Of a stretch of DNA of 53,535 nt, positions 40,843 through 49,269 are shown piece after piece. The DNA is from F23-B02 sp045599385 (GTDB taxonomy: Bacteria; Bacillota; Clostridia; Oscillospirales; Oscillospiraceae). Below the pieces are notes generated by a model. It worked only from the letters and a program-made list of their open reading frames with translations, searched no databases and had not been told where the DNA came from. Positions within the stretch are counted from its first letter, which is position 1. Each line of letters opens with the position of its first letter. Both the position numbers and the translations under genes were made by a program. The stretch is from the NCBI GenBank assembly GCA_045599385.1, contig JAZRVW010000081.1, forward strand, positions 1 to 53,535, in the 5' to 3' direction.

Positions 40843-43239
40843 TCAGAAGTTAGTGCAGTATCTGGAAATGATGACTGCCATCTGGCCGCGGGTAAGATTG
40901 AGTGCGGAGTTGAAGAAGCCGTTTTCGTAGCCGTTGACAACGCCGTTTTCACTTGCCCAGATTATTGCGTCCTTGAATGCGTTGGGGATAAGCTTTGCGT
41001 CCTCGAAGCCCAACTCACCGCTTACTTCGGGAGAGCCTGCGTAGCGGTAAAGCATGGTGACCATCTGACCGCGGCTTACATAGAGACCGGGTGCAAAGAG
41101 GAAGTTTGCAAAGCCTGTTGCAACGCCCTCGTTGTATGCCCAGACGATTGCGTCATGAGCCCAATGGGAATCGGATACATCAAGGAAGGGCTCCTCAAGA
41201 CCGCTTACATCGGGAGAGCCTGCCATGCGGTAAAGAATGGTTACCATCTGTGCGCGGGAAACGGTTGCGGAGGGTGAGAACCTGGTTTCGCTTGTTCCCT
41301 GCATGATGCCGTTTTCATAGCAGTATTCAACGCCGTCATAGTACCATGCGTCAGCGGCAACATCGGTGAAGGGAAGTCCGGTTTCAACGGAAAGCTCGCT
41401 GCGGACACCGGTAATGAGGCCTGCAAGCTTTGCGAGCTTTTCAAGGCTGTTGATGTGGAGCTCATTGTAGAGAACGTCTTCAATCATATCCACGTTGACA
41501 AACTTCTTTGCAAGCTCGGAAATACCGCTGCCGTCGATGCCGAAGGCATCGGCAATCTTGCCGAGAAGCAGTGCGGGGAACTGTGCGCCGAACTCAACGG
41601 TGTTGTCGATAATGTTCTTTGCGGCTTTGGAAAGGCCGTCCATGAAGACCTCGCTGCCGGTGATGTTATTTTCAAGTGCGTTGATGATTGCGTCAAACAG
41701 CTCACGGCAGCCCTGACGGTTGGGGTGGCTGAAGAAGGTGTTGCCGATGCTGGCGCGCACGCCGATTGCTGCAACAGCCTTCATGTTGTCATCGCACAGC
41801 AGAGTGTCAATTGCAGTCTGAATATCCTCGTCGGTGAAGCCGCCGCCGTTTATATTTGCATCGGTTACTCTGTTGATTAAGTCATAGATGCCGTCAACCA
41901 GTATATCCTCAAGGTCGCCCGTATCTGCGCCCGCAAGAATTCCGTCAACGGAAACGGGGTTTGTTGCAATACCTGCCTGAAGCAGAGTCATAATAACGTC
42001 GTATGCGTTTTCCATGGTCTGAGCATAAAGCTCGGGGCAGTTTGCTTCGCAGAATTCAACGAAGTAAGGAAGATTGTTCTTCAGAACATTCTTGTTTGTA
42101 AGTGCCTGGGTTGCCAGGGGATCACCCATGGAAGCGGCAATGCGTGCTGCAACGCGGAACTTGAGATACATGGGCAGAGAGGTGTCATATACGTCGAGGC
42201 ATTCTCTCATATCCTGATCGAGTGTTGCAGGGTCGCCGTTGTACTCAAGCAGCTGGTCCATGAAGCAGGTTACGCGGCCGTTTTCAGTGGTATCGGCATA
42301 GAGATATTCATCTGCGTAGGGAGAAAGCAGAGAGGTATAGGTGTTTGCAATCTTGGTTGCAACGCCGATTATTTCACCGAGGGGAAGCTCGATGCCCGCA
42401 ATGGAGGCCTTCAGTCCTGCCATGATGTTCTGAACGTTCAGAACAACAAGGGTGGCATCGGGGTTCCACTCGCGGATAATGCCTATGGTAGCGTCAAAGT
42501 TGATGCAGTAGCCGAGAATTGCGTATGCAATGGTGTCGGTCAGATTGTCAAGGGTATCAAAGGTGCCCTGGTCGAGAATGCCGAGGGAAATGATGCCGCT
42601 TTCAATCTTTGCGCGGATATCGTAATACATATCCGCATATTTATCGGGAATGACATAGTGCAGGTCGTTGCCGTAGCTGTCGCTCAGGAGATTGTTGGTC
42701 AGATATACGCCGAAGTTGTTCAGGCCCATATCATAGGTGATGAGGTCAGCCTCGGTAATGCTCTGCTTATAGTCTGCGCGAAGCTCGTCAAGGTTGGAGT
42801 ACCACCAGGTCCATGAGTCGTTGGGGTCATAGAAACGCCACTCCATGTATTCGTCGGTGGTGAATTCGGGGTCCAGCAGGAAACGCAGCTCCTCAACACG
42901 CATGGAGCTCTGTGCCAGCTGGTCGTGGTCAACCTCATAGCCCAGCTCCGCAAAGTAATCCCTCACAAGTGCGGGATAGGAATAGGGAGGTGTGCTGCGG
43001 TAGCCGGAAATGTCGCCGGGCGTACCGGTCTGAGCGCCGCTGAGAATGGGGTTTGCATACATATCCTCGGTCAGATAGCCGTGGAGAGCATAGCCGTTGG
43101 AGTTTGATGCGCCGAGTGAAACATAGTGGAACACATTGTCTTCGCTCTCCTCGCCTTCAGCTGCCAGAGCGGGTACGCAGAGGGCAAACAGCATGGTAAG
43201 CGCAAGTACAAGAGCTAATGTTTTTTTCAGCATTTTCAT
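40843..43239 (-). CDS. Large secreted SGNH-hydrolase-like protein with three SLH domains (B)
   Basis: A 798-residue exported protein from ATG 43239 (signal peptide MKMLKKTLALVLALTMLFAL...ALA). The SGNH start reads SLGASNSNGY, so the GDS motif has become GAS, with the nucleophile S45 kept. MGLNNFG is the block III equivalent, and SHPNRQG is a block V-like site. A ~330-residue, mostly helical insertion lies between the block III and block V regions. Three SLH domains end it, nearly identical to those of gene A. It starts 36 bases after the stop of a CoA-ligase-like gene, so the two are cotranscribed. The altered GDS motif may change activity. Confidence 0.8.
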   Translation of the reverse strand: MKMLKKTLALVLALTMLFALCVPALAAEGEESEDNVFHYVSLGASNSNGYALHGYLTEDMYANPILSGAQTGTPGDISGYRSTPPYSYPALVRDYFAELGYEVDHDQLAQSSMRVEELRFLLDPEFTTDEYMEWRFYDPNDSWTWWYSNLDELRADYKQSITEADLITYDMGLNNFGVYLTNNLLSDSYGNDLHYVIPDKYADMYYDIRAKIESGIISLGILDQGTFDTLDNLTDTIAYAILGYCINFDATIGIIREWNPDATLVVLNVQNIMAGLKASIAGIELPLGEIIGVATKIANTYTSLLSPYADEYLYADTTENGRVTCFMDQLLEYNGDPATLDQDMRECLDVYDTSLPMYLKFRVAARIAASMGDPLATQALTNKNVLKNNLPYFVEFCEANCPELYAQTMENAYDVIMTLLQAGIATNPVSVDGILAGADTGDLEDILVDGIYDLINRVTDANINGGGFTDEDIQTAIDTLLCDDNMKAVAAIGVRASIGNTFFSHPNRQGCRELFDAIINALENNITGSEVFMDGLSKAAKNIIDNTVEFGAQFPALLLGKIADAFGIDGSGISELAKKFVNVDMIEDVLYNELHINSLEKLAKLAGLITGVRSELSVETGLPFTDVAADAWYYDGVEYCYENGIMQGTSETRFSPSATVSRAQMVTILYRMAGSPDVSGLEEPFLDVSDSHWAHDAIVWAYNEGVATGFANFLFAPGLYVSRGQMVTMLYRYAGSPEVSGELGFEDAKLIPNAFKDAIIWASENGVVNGYENGFFNSALNLTRGQMAVIISRYCTNF
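40856..41375. repeat. Direct repeat, SLH-coding segment (copy 2 of 2)
   Basis: Partner of the segment at 39236-39755; see that entry for the alignment. Confidence 0.85.
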
Positions 43240-43274
43240 GGTACTTTTCCTTTCATAAGTTTTCCGGTTTATAA

Positions 43275-44999
43275 TCATGCCTTTGCAGGCAGAAGTTCAA
43301 GTGCCATTGCCTCAAGCTTCTTGAAGTCAACCTTGCCGATGCCGGTGTACTCAAGGTCCTTGACAATATGGAAGTATTCAGGCTGCTGATATTCGGGCAG
43401 TTCCTTTGCGCAAAGGGCTTTCAGCTCCGCGCTGACCTCGTCCGCGCTCTTTGTGCATTCGGCCTTCAGCTTTGCAAACACAACGGGAACCTGACCCTGA
43501 ACCTTGCCCACGTCGGTGGTGCCGACGACAGCGCATACTTCAACGTTTTCGTTTTCGGAGATGACGTCTTCAATTGCCTTGGGGAACACCTTGAAGCCGT
43601 CGTGACGGATAATCATGCGCTTGGAGCGGCCCTTGATGAACACGAAGCCGTCCTCGTCCATATAGCCGAGGTCGCCTGTGTGAATCCACTCAAGTCCGTC
43701 GGCATGGGTGCGCTTGATATTCGCGGTTTCCTCGGGGTTGTTGTAATAGCCCATCATCATGGTAGGGCCGTGTACGCAGATTTCACCGACCTCGCCGATT
43801 TCCAGCTCCTCGCCGGTTTCGGGGTCAAAGGCTGCGATAAGGAACTCTGCATGGGGAATACCTACTGAGCCGAGGCGGTTTACGTCCAGCATGCAGGCCG
43901 TGGCAACGGCGGAAAGCTCGGTCATGCCGTAGCCCTTGGTGAGATTCCACTTTGCGTTGTGCTCCTTGAGGAACTTGTTTACCTCCTGCTCGGCGGGAAT
44001 GGAGATTGCGTCGCCGCCTACGCAGGCATTCTTGAAGAAGGAAAGGTCGGCGCCCTTCATGCGCTTGTCCTTCATCATAATCTGGAAGTGGGCAGGTGCG
44101 CCGGCAATATCGGCGGGCTTGTACTTGAGCACCAGCTTTGCCAGCTCATTGGGGTCAAGCTGGGGAATGATAACGCTGGTCATGCCGGAGCAGACGGGCA
44201 GATGTACGCCGTAGCCCAGACCGTAGGCGATGAAGGGAGGCATTACGTTGAGGAAGGAGTCGTCGCCGGTCTTGGTATTTGCCATAAGGCTCTTCCAGTA
44301 CTGGAAGTGTACATTATTAATATTACGGTCGCTGAGCATGACGCTCTTGGACTTGCCGGTGGTGCCGCCGGTGTGAACGATTACACAGCAGCGGTCCTGA
44401 CGGTCATGCATATACTCCACCTTGAAGTCCTGACCCTTTTCGATAAATTCGCTCCAGCTCATAAAGCCTTCGGGCATATTCTTCTTAAGGGGGTTCTTCA
44501 GACGGTAAAGGGGTTTCAGGGGGAAGGGCAGGGATTCGGAGGGAGAAAGCACGATGACCTTCTCAACATTCGTTCCCTCAATTGCCTCGATGACCTTGTC
44601 ATAGGCAACATCAAGGGTGAGAACATAGCGCGCATTAACTTCTTCTATGTATTCACGGATACCCTCTGCGCTGTATCGGGGGTCAACCATGTCGGGAATT
44701 GCGCCAATAAGGCTCAGTCCGTAGAAGGTATATACGATTTCAGGAGTGCAGGCGGAAACAACGACAATGATGTCGTCCTCCTTTACACCCATGGCTGCGT
44801 AGGAATTTGCTGTGCGGCAGATGTGGTCGTACAGTTCAATAAAGTCGATTTTGTTGTCGTAATAGCTGAGGGCGGTGCTTTCAAGTCTGTCTATATTGCG
44901 CCACAGAAGATAGTCCACGATGGACAGTTCGGGATATTTTCTTTTGAGCGCCTCTGCATCGAGATACTTCAGCCAAGGCTTTGCTTCAGTTGCTTTCAT
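43275..44999 (-). CDS. AMP-binding acyl-CoA ligase-like enzyme 2
   Basis: A 574-residue adenylate-forming enzyme: A3 IVHTGGTTGKSKS, A5 GYGMTELSAVA, A7 IHTGDLGYMDEDGFVF, A8 GRSKRMIIRHDGFKVFP and catalytic lysine in TGIGKVDFKKL. The first 20 residues (KATEAKPWLKYLDAEAL) share KPWLKY with ligase 3, so these two are paralogues, distinct from ligase 1. It has an AGGAGTG site. It is flanked on both sides by secreted SGNH hydrolase genes on the same strand. It probably activates a carboxylic acid as CoA thioester. The acid is unknown. Confidence 0.9.
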   Translation of the reverse strand: MKATEAKPWLKYLDAEALKRKYPELSIVDYLLWRNIDRLESTALSYYDNKIDFIELYDHICRTANSYAAMGVKEDDIIVVVSACTPEIVYTFYGLSLIGAIPDMVDPRYSAEGIREYIEEVNARYVLTLDVAYDKVIEAIEGTNVEKVIVLSPSESLPFPLKPLYRLKNPLKKNMPEGFMSWSEFIEKGQDFKVEYMHDRQDRCCVIVHTGGTTGKSKSVMLSDRNINNVHFQYWKSLMANTKTGDDSFLNVMPPFIAYGLGYGVHLPVCSGMTSVIIPQLDPNELAKLVLKYKPADIAGAPAHFQIMMKDKRMKGADLSFFKNACVGGDAISIPAEQEVNKFLKEHNAKWNLTKGYGMTELSAVATACMLDVNRLGSVGIPHAEFLIAAFDPETGEELEIGEVGEICVHGPTMMMGYYNNPEETANIKRTHADGLEWIHTGDLGYMDEDGFVFIKGRSKRMIIRHDGFKVFPKAIEDVISENENVEVCAVVGTTDVGKVQGQVPVVFAKLKAECTKSADEVSAELKALCAKELPEYQQPEYFHIVKDLEYTGIGKVDFKKLEAMALELLPAKA

Positions 45000-45046
45000 T
45001 ATTTTTCACTCCGAAACATTCAGTTTATGGATTTATAAAAGTGCGC

Positions 45047-45080
45047 ATAACCGCACATGCGCAAAAGCATGTGCGGTTAT
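45047..45080 (-). terminator. Hairpin between SGNH gene and ligase 2
   Basis: A perfect 14-base-pair stem (45047-45060 with 45067-45080) around a GCAAAA loop, in the 189-base gap after the SGNH stop. The T run is weak, so it may be a partial terminator or mRNA processing element. A smaller CTGCTT-TTA-AAGCAG palindrome lies at about 45151-45165; nothing else is visible in the gap. Confidence 0.6.
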
Positions 45081-45188
45081 TAAATTATCATGCGTTTGAT
45101 GTACCGCCTCTTCAGAATCTTGGTATTTCTGCCAAAGTTTTGAGATTGCTGCTTTTAAAGCAGTTCACTGTCTTTCTGTTTCAGCGGA

Positions 45189-46496
45189 TTATTTTGCCAG
45201 GCTTACGGGAAGGCTCATGGGGGTTACGAGGGTGCCCTTGAGGTTCATGACTGCGCATACTGCGTAGGAGTAATTGCTGTTCTTGGCTGCAAGCAGATCA
45301 ACAAAAGAAGTGTTAAGGGAAATGCCTGCCAGTTTGTAGGTGCCGTCGCTGTCGATACGGTAGATGCGGTAGCTTACTGCGCCGTCAACATCGTTCCACT
45401 TGAGGCTTGCCTTCTTCAGAAGAGAGGTGCTGCTGACGCTTACAACAGGAGCACTGATCTCAGCCTGCATGGTAGCAAGGATCTGGTTTGCAATGTACTG
45501 ATGGCCCGCTTCGTTGGGGTGTACCATCTTGACTGCGGAGTACTTTACGTTTTCGTCCAGTGCAAGAAGCTTCTGAACATCAAGTGCGCCGATACCGAAG
45601 CACTCGGTCTTGGAAACGTCAACAAAGGTGTACTCGTCCTTAACGGGACATTCGTTCTTCAGATAGTTGTTGATGCTGGAGATTCTCTTGTCGGAGCTGG
45701 AGATGAAGTCGAGAACAACCTGGTGGTTGATTCGCAGGTCAAGGCTGATGGGGCAGAATACGCCCATAACAAGAATCTTTGCATCGGGGTTGATCTTTCT
45801 GATCTCGTTGATTACGAGAACCATGTTTGCTTCATATTCAGCGGTGTTTTCGTCAAGGTTTGCCTTGAAGTCGTCAATAAGCTGCTTGAGGAAGCCGAGC
45901 TTATCAGCGATAGTGATCATTTCCTGGAGAAGTATTGAGGGATCATCAGAAATTGCATTAAGGGTGTCGAGCATGCCCTCGAGCTCATCAGCATGCATTT
46001 CGTATGTTTCATTGATAGCATAGGAGTAGATGTCGTTGGAGCCGAAGTCAACGGAAATGAGGTCGGCCTTTTCAATTGCATTGACAATGGCCTCGCCCTT
46101 ACCGATAAGGGTTTCGGACTTAACAAAGTCCAGAGCGCGAAGGAAGAAGCTGCTCCATTCTACGCCGCAGTCGGGGGCGATCATGTGCAGGAACTCATTG
46201 GTACGCCATGCGCAGTGGGAACATACGTCAACGGTTTCGCAACCCAGTGCGTCCGCAATGATTGCGGGATAGCTGCCGGGAATGAGGTCGCCTTCCTTGA
46301 CGGCTTCAGTGCTGCCTGCGTTCGCAAAATATGCGTCCAGACCGTAGCCGGAAGCGTTGCTGTCGCCGAGAACGGTGTAATACTTATAGGGGTTTTCTTC
46401 TACTGCTGCATCTGCAAGAGATGCAACGCCCAGCACGCTTACAAGCATGATAACTGCAAGAAGCATTGCCAGAGTTCTTTTAAGAGTCTTTTTCAT
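45189..46496 (-). CDS. Secreted SGNH-hydrolase-like protein with C-terminal Fn3-like domain (C)
   Basis: A 435-residue exported protein from ATG 46496, which is preceded by AAAGGAAAG; an earlier in-frame ATG encodes non-signal residues. Signal peptide to about residue 30; SGNH blocks VLGDSNASGYG (S46), VDFGSNDIYSY (the standard GxND block III) and VHPNEAGHQY (block V His). The last ~85 residues (PVVSVSSTSLL...) form a fibronectin-type-III-like fold without SLH domains. It has the least altered catalytic set of the three SGNH proteins here. It lies between two CoA-ligase genes. Confidence 0.85.
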   Translation of the reverse strand: MKKTLKRTLAMLLAVIMLVSVLGVASLADAAVEENPYKYYTVLGDSNASGYGLDAYFANAGSTEAVKEGDLIPGSYPAIIADALGCETVDVCSHCAWRTNEFLHMIAPDCGVEWSSFFLRALDFVKSETLIGKGEAIVNAIEKADLISVDFGSNDIYSYAINETYEMHADELEGMLDTLNAISDDPSILLQEMITIADKLGFLKQLIDDFKANLDENTAEYEANMVLVINEIRKINPDAKILVMGVFCPISLDLRINHQVVLDFISSSDKRISSINNYLKNECPVKDEYTFVDVSKTECFGIGALDVQKLLALDENVKYSAVKMVHPNEAGHQYIANQILATMQAEISAPVVSVSSTSLLKKASLKWNDVDGAVSYRIYRIDSDGTYKLAGISLNTSFVDLLAAKNSNYSYAVCAVMNLKGTLVTPMSLPVSLAK

Positions 46497-46565
46497 GATA
46501 GTCCCTTTCCTTTTTCGAATGAATTTCAAACGAATCTATTCTTAATTTTTAAATTAAAAACTTTA

Positions 46566-48275
46566 TTAGCTTTCAAGGGCGCGATAGTCAACCTTGCCTG
46601 CCGGGGTTCTGGGGAACTCCTCAACCATCTCGTAGAAATAAGGTCTCATATTTTCGGGAAGCTGTTTTTCGCAGATGTCCTTAAGCTCCGCGATAAGTGC
46701 CTCGTCGTTTATGTCAGCGTTCTTGATGACGTATGCCTTGAGAACCTTGTCGTTGCCGTCTGATGCGCCGACAACAACAGAGTCCTTGACTCCCTTGTGG
46801 ACGTTGAGCTCAGATTCGACCTTCGCGGGAGGAATCTTATATACCTTGCCGTCAATGACGGTCATAATCATTCTCTTCAGGCGGCCCTCAAGGAAGATGA
46901 AGCCGTCCTCGTCAATGTAACCCAGGTCGCCGGTGTGAATCCATACGCTGCCGTCGGCATGAGTGCGGAACAGATTGTTCATCTCTTCCTCATTATCAAG
47001 ATAGCCAATCATGCGGCTTGCGCACTGCATGCAGATTTCGCCGACCTTTCCGTAGGTGCATTCGCAGTTGTTGTCAAGGTCGTAAATCATGAAGTTGTTT
47101 TCGGGGAGAGGAATACCCACGCTGCCTACCTTGCAGGCATAGGCGAACTCGGTTGCCGCAGTAGCGCAGACCTCGGTCATGCCGTAGCCCTTGCGCAGTC
47201 TTGCGGTGGAGTTGTGGGCTGTCATGAAGCTGTTGACGCCCTCCTCCAGAGGAATGTTCAGGCCTTCGCCGCCCATGCCGATGGTCTGAAGGCAGGACAG
47301 ATCCATCTTATCCAGCTCGGGATTGGTGAGGAAGGTCTGGGCGTAGGCGGGAATGATTCCGCAGTGCTGGGGACGATACTTCTTTATGTATTCGTGCCAC
47401 TTGTCAGACTCAAACTTGGGAACCAGAACGGTTTCAAAGCCGAGGCACAGAGGCATGTGGATATTGATAATCGCGCTGTACACAACGTAGGGAATCATAA
47501 CGCTGAGGAACACATCGCCGCGGTTGTGTGCCATGCACAGATTATAGTAATGTGCAACAAGGTTGAAGGAGTGGTCATTGAGAAGAACACCCTTGGGGAC
47601 ACCAGTGGTGCCGCCGGTGTGACCGAAATAGGCAAGCTCACTGCCGGACTTTTTGTACTCGATTTCGGGCTGACCCTTGCCTGCGGCAATGAAGTCGGAC
47701 CACATAAGCACCAGCTTGTTGTTCTTCAGGAAGGAGCTGTCGAACTTGCGCATCTTGAGAGCAAAGCCGACGCCGGTTGCAAAGGGCATACCCTCGCTGA
47801 GAGAATAGACAATGACCTTTTCAACGCCGCTCTTTCCGGCAGCCTCAAGCACGCTCTTGCCGAAAAGGTCAAGGGTGATGACGATTCTGGACTTTACTTC
47901 CTTGAAGAAGTGTTCAAAATCCTCCTCGGTGGACAGGACGTTGAGGTAGTTGGGAACTGCACCGATTTTATTAAGTGCATAAAGAGAAATTACAGAGGGA
48001 ACACAGGTAAGGGTTACCAGGGTAACAATATCTCCGGGCTTTACGCCGTATGCCGAAAACGCCTTTGCAGCTTCGTCAATCTTTTTGAAGAACTCGCCGT
48101 AGCTCATCTTCTTTCCGAAGTAGTTGATGGCAATGTCTTCAGGGTGATCCTTGTTGTTTCTGTACATGAAATCATACATGCTGCAAACATCAAGAGGTGT
48201 GTTGAGTGCCTCCTCGCTGTAGTACTTGAGCCAGGGTTTTTCTACAGAGGGAAGGCTTTTGATCTGTGTTTCCAT
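46566..48275 (-). CDS. AMP-binding acyl-CoA ligase-like enzyme 3
   Basis: A 569-residue adenylate-forming enzyme, the first gene of the SGNH/ligase operon. Motifs: A3 FGHTGGTTGVPKG, A5 GYGMTEVCA, A7 IHTGDLGYIDEDGF, A8 GRLKRMIMTVIDGKVYKIPP and catalytic lysine in TPAGKVDYRAL. It is related to ligase 2 (shared KPWLKY start and ENPEETANN-type region) and looks like a carboxylate:CoA ligase. It is divergent from a TetR gene through a long AT-rich region holding a promoter-embedded palindrome, so ligand-induced expression is likely. Confidence 0.9.
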   Translation of the reverse strand: METQIKSLPSVEKPWLKYYSEEALNTPLDVCSMYDFMYRNNKDHPEDIAINYFGKKMSYGEFFKKIDEAAKAFSAYGVKPGDIVTLVTLTCVPSVISLYALNKIGAVPNYLNVLSTEEDFEHFFKEVKSRIVITLDLFGKSVLEAAGKSGVEKVIVYSLSEGMPFATGVGFALKMRKFDSSFLKNNKLVLMWSDFIAAGKGQPEIEYKKSGSELAYFGHTGGTTGVPKGVLLNDHSFNLVAHYYNLCMAHNRGDVFLSVMIPYVVYSAIINIHMPLCLGFETVLVPKFESDKWHEYIKKYRPQHCGIIPAYAQTFLTNPELDKMDLSCLQTIGMGGEGLNIPLEEGVNSFMTAHNSTARLRKGYGMTEVCATAATEFAYACKVGSVGIPLPENNFMIYDLDNNCECTYGKVGEICMQCASRMIGYLDNEEEMNNLFRTHADGSVWIHTGDLGYIDEDGFIFLEGRLKRMIMTVIDGKVYKIPPAKVESELNVHKGVKDSVVVGASDGNDKVLKAYVIKNADINDEALIAELKDICEKQLPENMRPYFYEMVEEFPRTPAGKVDYRALES

Positions 48276-48386
48276 TTTTTGTTTCTCCTAAATTGCAATA
48301 TTTTTCTTCTGAAAAAAGGTTTACTTTTTTCGCTCTTTGCGGTATATATTGTATATCGCTTTTCACGGCACAATATATGTTGCGGT

Positions 48387-48419
48387 ACACGTTTTTGAGC
48401 ACAATGTTCAGAAACGTGT
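48387..48419. promoter_or_regulatory. 33-base near-perfect palindrome in the ligase 3 leader
   Basis: The outer arms ACACGTTT (48387-48394) and AAACGTGT (48412-48419) are perfect, and the inner TGAGCA / TGTTCA differ by one base. Apart from the centre only two positions mismatch. It lies downstream of both a TATAAT-like box (48438-48443 on the minus strand) and the upstream promoter. It could be a second operator or an mRNA hairpin. Confidence 0.55.
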
Positions 48420-48492
48420 TTGAAGCGTATTGCGTTGATTATACACAATTTTTATTGCAATTCGGTAAACAAAATATCACCTGTAGTAAAAT

Positions 48493-48520
48493 ATTTTACA
48501 CAATATTATGTAAATGTCAA
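48493..48520 (-). promoter_or_regulatory. Predicted promoter of the SGNH/ligase operon, overlapped by a palindrome
   Basis: On the minus strand TTGACA (48520-48515), 16-base spacer, TAAAAT (48498-48493). The 20-base palindrome TTTACACAATATTATGTAAA (48495-48514) fills the spacer and covers part of the -10 box, so a bound regulator would block polymerase. The divergent TetR gene at 48622 makes its product the obvious candidate. The rest of the 346-base gap is AT-rich; I see no clear plus-strand promoter in it. Confidence 0.65.
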
Positions 48521-48621
48521 CTAAAACTTGATTATTTTTACATTTATTTAATTGTTATTTCTTAAACATAAAACACAAAATTCATAAAAGCGGATATTAC
48601 TTACAGTAAAAGGAAATAATT

Positions 48622-49224
48622 ATGGCAAACAAGCAGGATTTGCGTGTTGTACGCACACAGAAAAATCTCAAGAACGCTCTTTTTGACCTTCTTGACGAGA
48701 AAGACCTTGAGAGTATAACCGTCAGAGAGCTGGCGGAGCGCGCGGAGGTTTCGCGTGCCACCTTCTATATGTATTTTGACAGCGTTCCCGCAATGATGCA
48801 GTCCGTGTTCGACGAGCTTTACTCGTCTTTCATCGACAACGCGAAAAGCGTTTTCGATAAAAAGCTGGATTTCCAGACCACGCTCACGGAAATTTCCAGC
48901 CACCCCTTTTCAAGCGACGAAGAAAACTACGCCTTTCTACGTCTTGCCCGCAACAAGCATCTTGACAGAGGCACGATTCACTACAACATTGCAAAGGGCA
49001 TCAACTCCATAAAAAGCGATTATATCGAAAACTTCTCCATTGAGGGTGAGGATTATCTGCTGGACTATATTCTTGAGTTCCTCGCAGGCGGCATTGCCTC
49101 GGCCATTCTGCATTGGGCGGATTCAAGCGATTCAGACAGCACCTTTGAAAAAACCACAAGCATTATCCTCAGCATTCTCAACAAGTCCGACAGCGGATTT
49201 TCGGTTATCAAACGAAGGAAATAA
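48622..49224 (+). CDS. TetR/AcrR family transcriptional regulator
   Basis: A 200-residue regulator with the TetR helix-turn-helix at residues ~12-58: RTQKNLKNALFDLLDEKDLESITV, then RELAERAEVSRATFYMYFDS. The C-terminal part shows no close class. AAAGGAAA supports ATG 48622. It is divergent from the SGNH/CoA-ligase operon and probably controls it through the promoter palindrome at 48495-48514; an acyl-CoA or free acid would be a logical ligand, as in FadR-type TetR proteins. Confidence 0.92.
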   Translation: MANKQDLRVVRTQKNLKNALFDLLDEKDLESITVRELAERAEVSRATFYMYFDSVPAMMQSVFDELYSSFIDNAKSVFDKKLDFQTTLTEISSHPFSSDEENYAFLRLARNKHLDRGTIHYNIAKGINSIKSDYIENFSIEGEDYLLDYILEFLAGGIASAILHWADSSDSDSTFEKTTSIILSILNKSDSGFSVIKRRK

Positions 49225-49269
49225 AAAAGCAGACATTGCGCCGCAATGCGGCGCAATGTCTGCTTTTTT
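49223..49269. terminator. Bidirectional terminator between TetR and dusB
   Basis: A very long perfect stem (49223-49245 with 49247-49269) with A and T flanks. It overlaps both stop codons. Confidence 0.95.
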
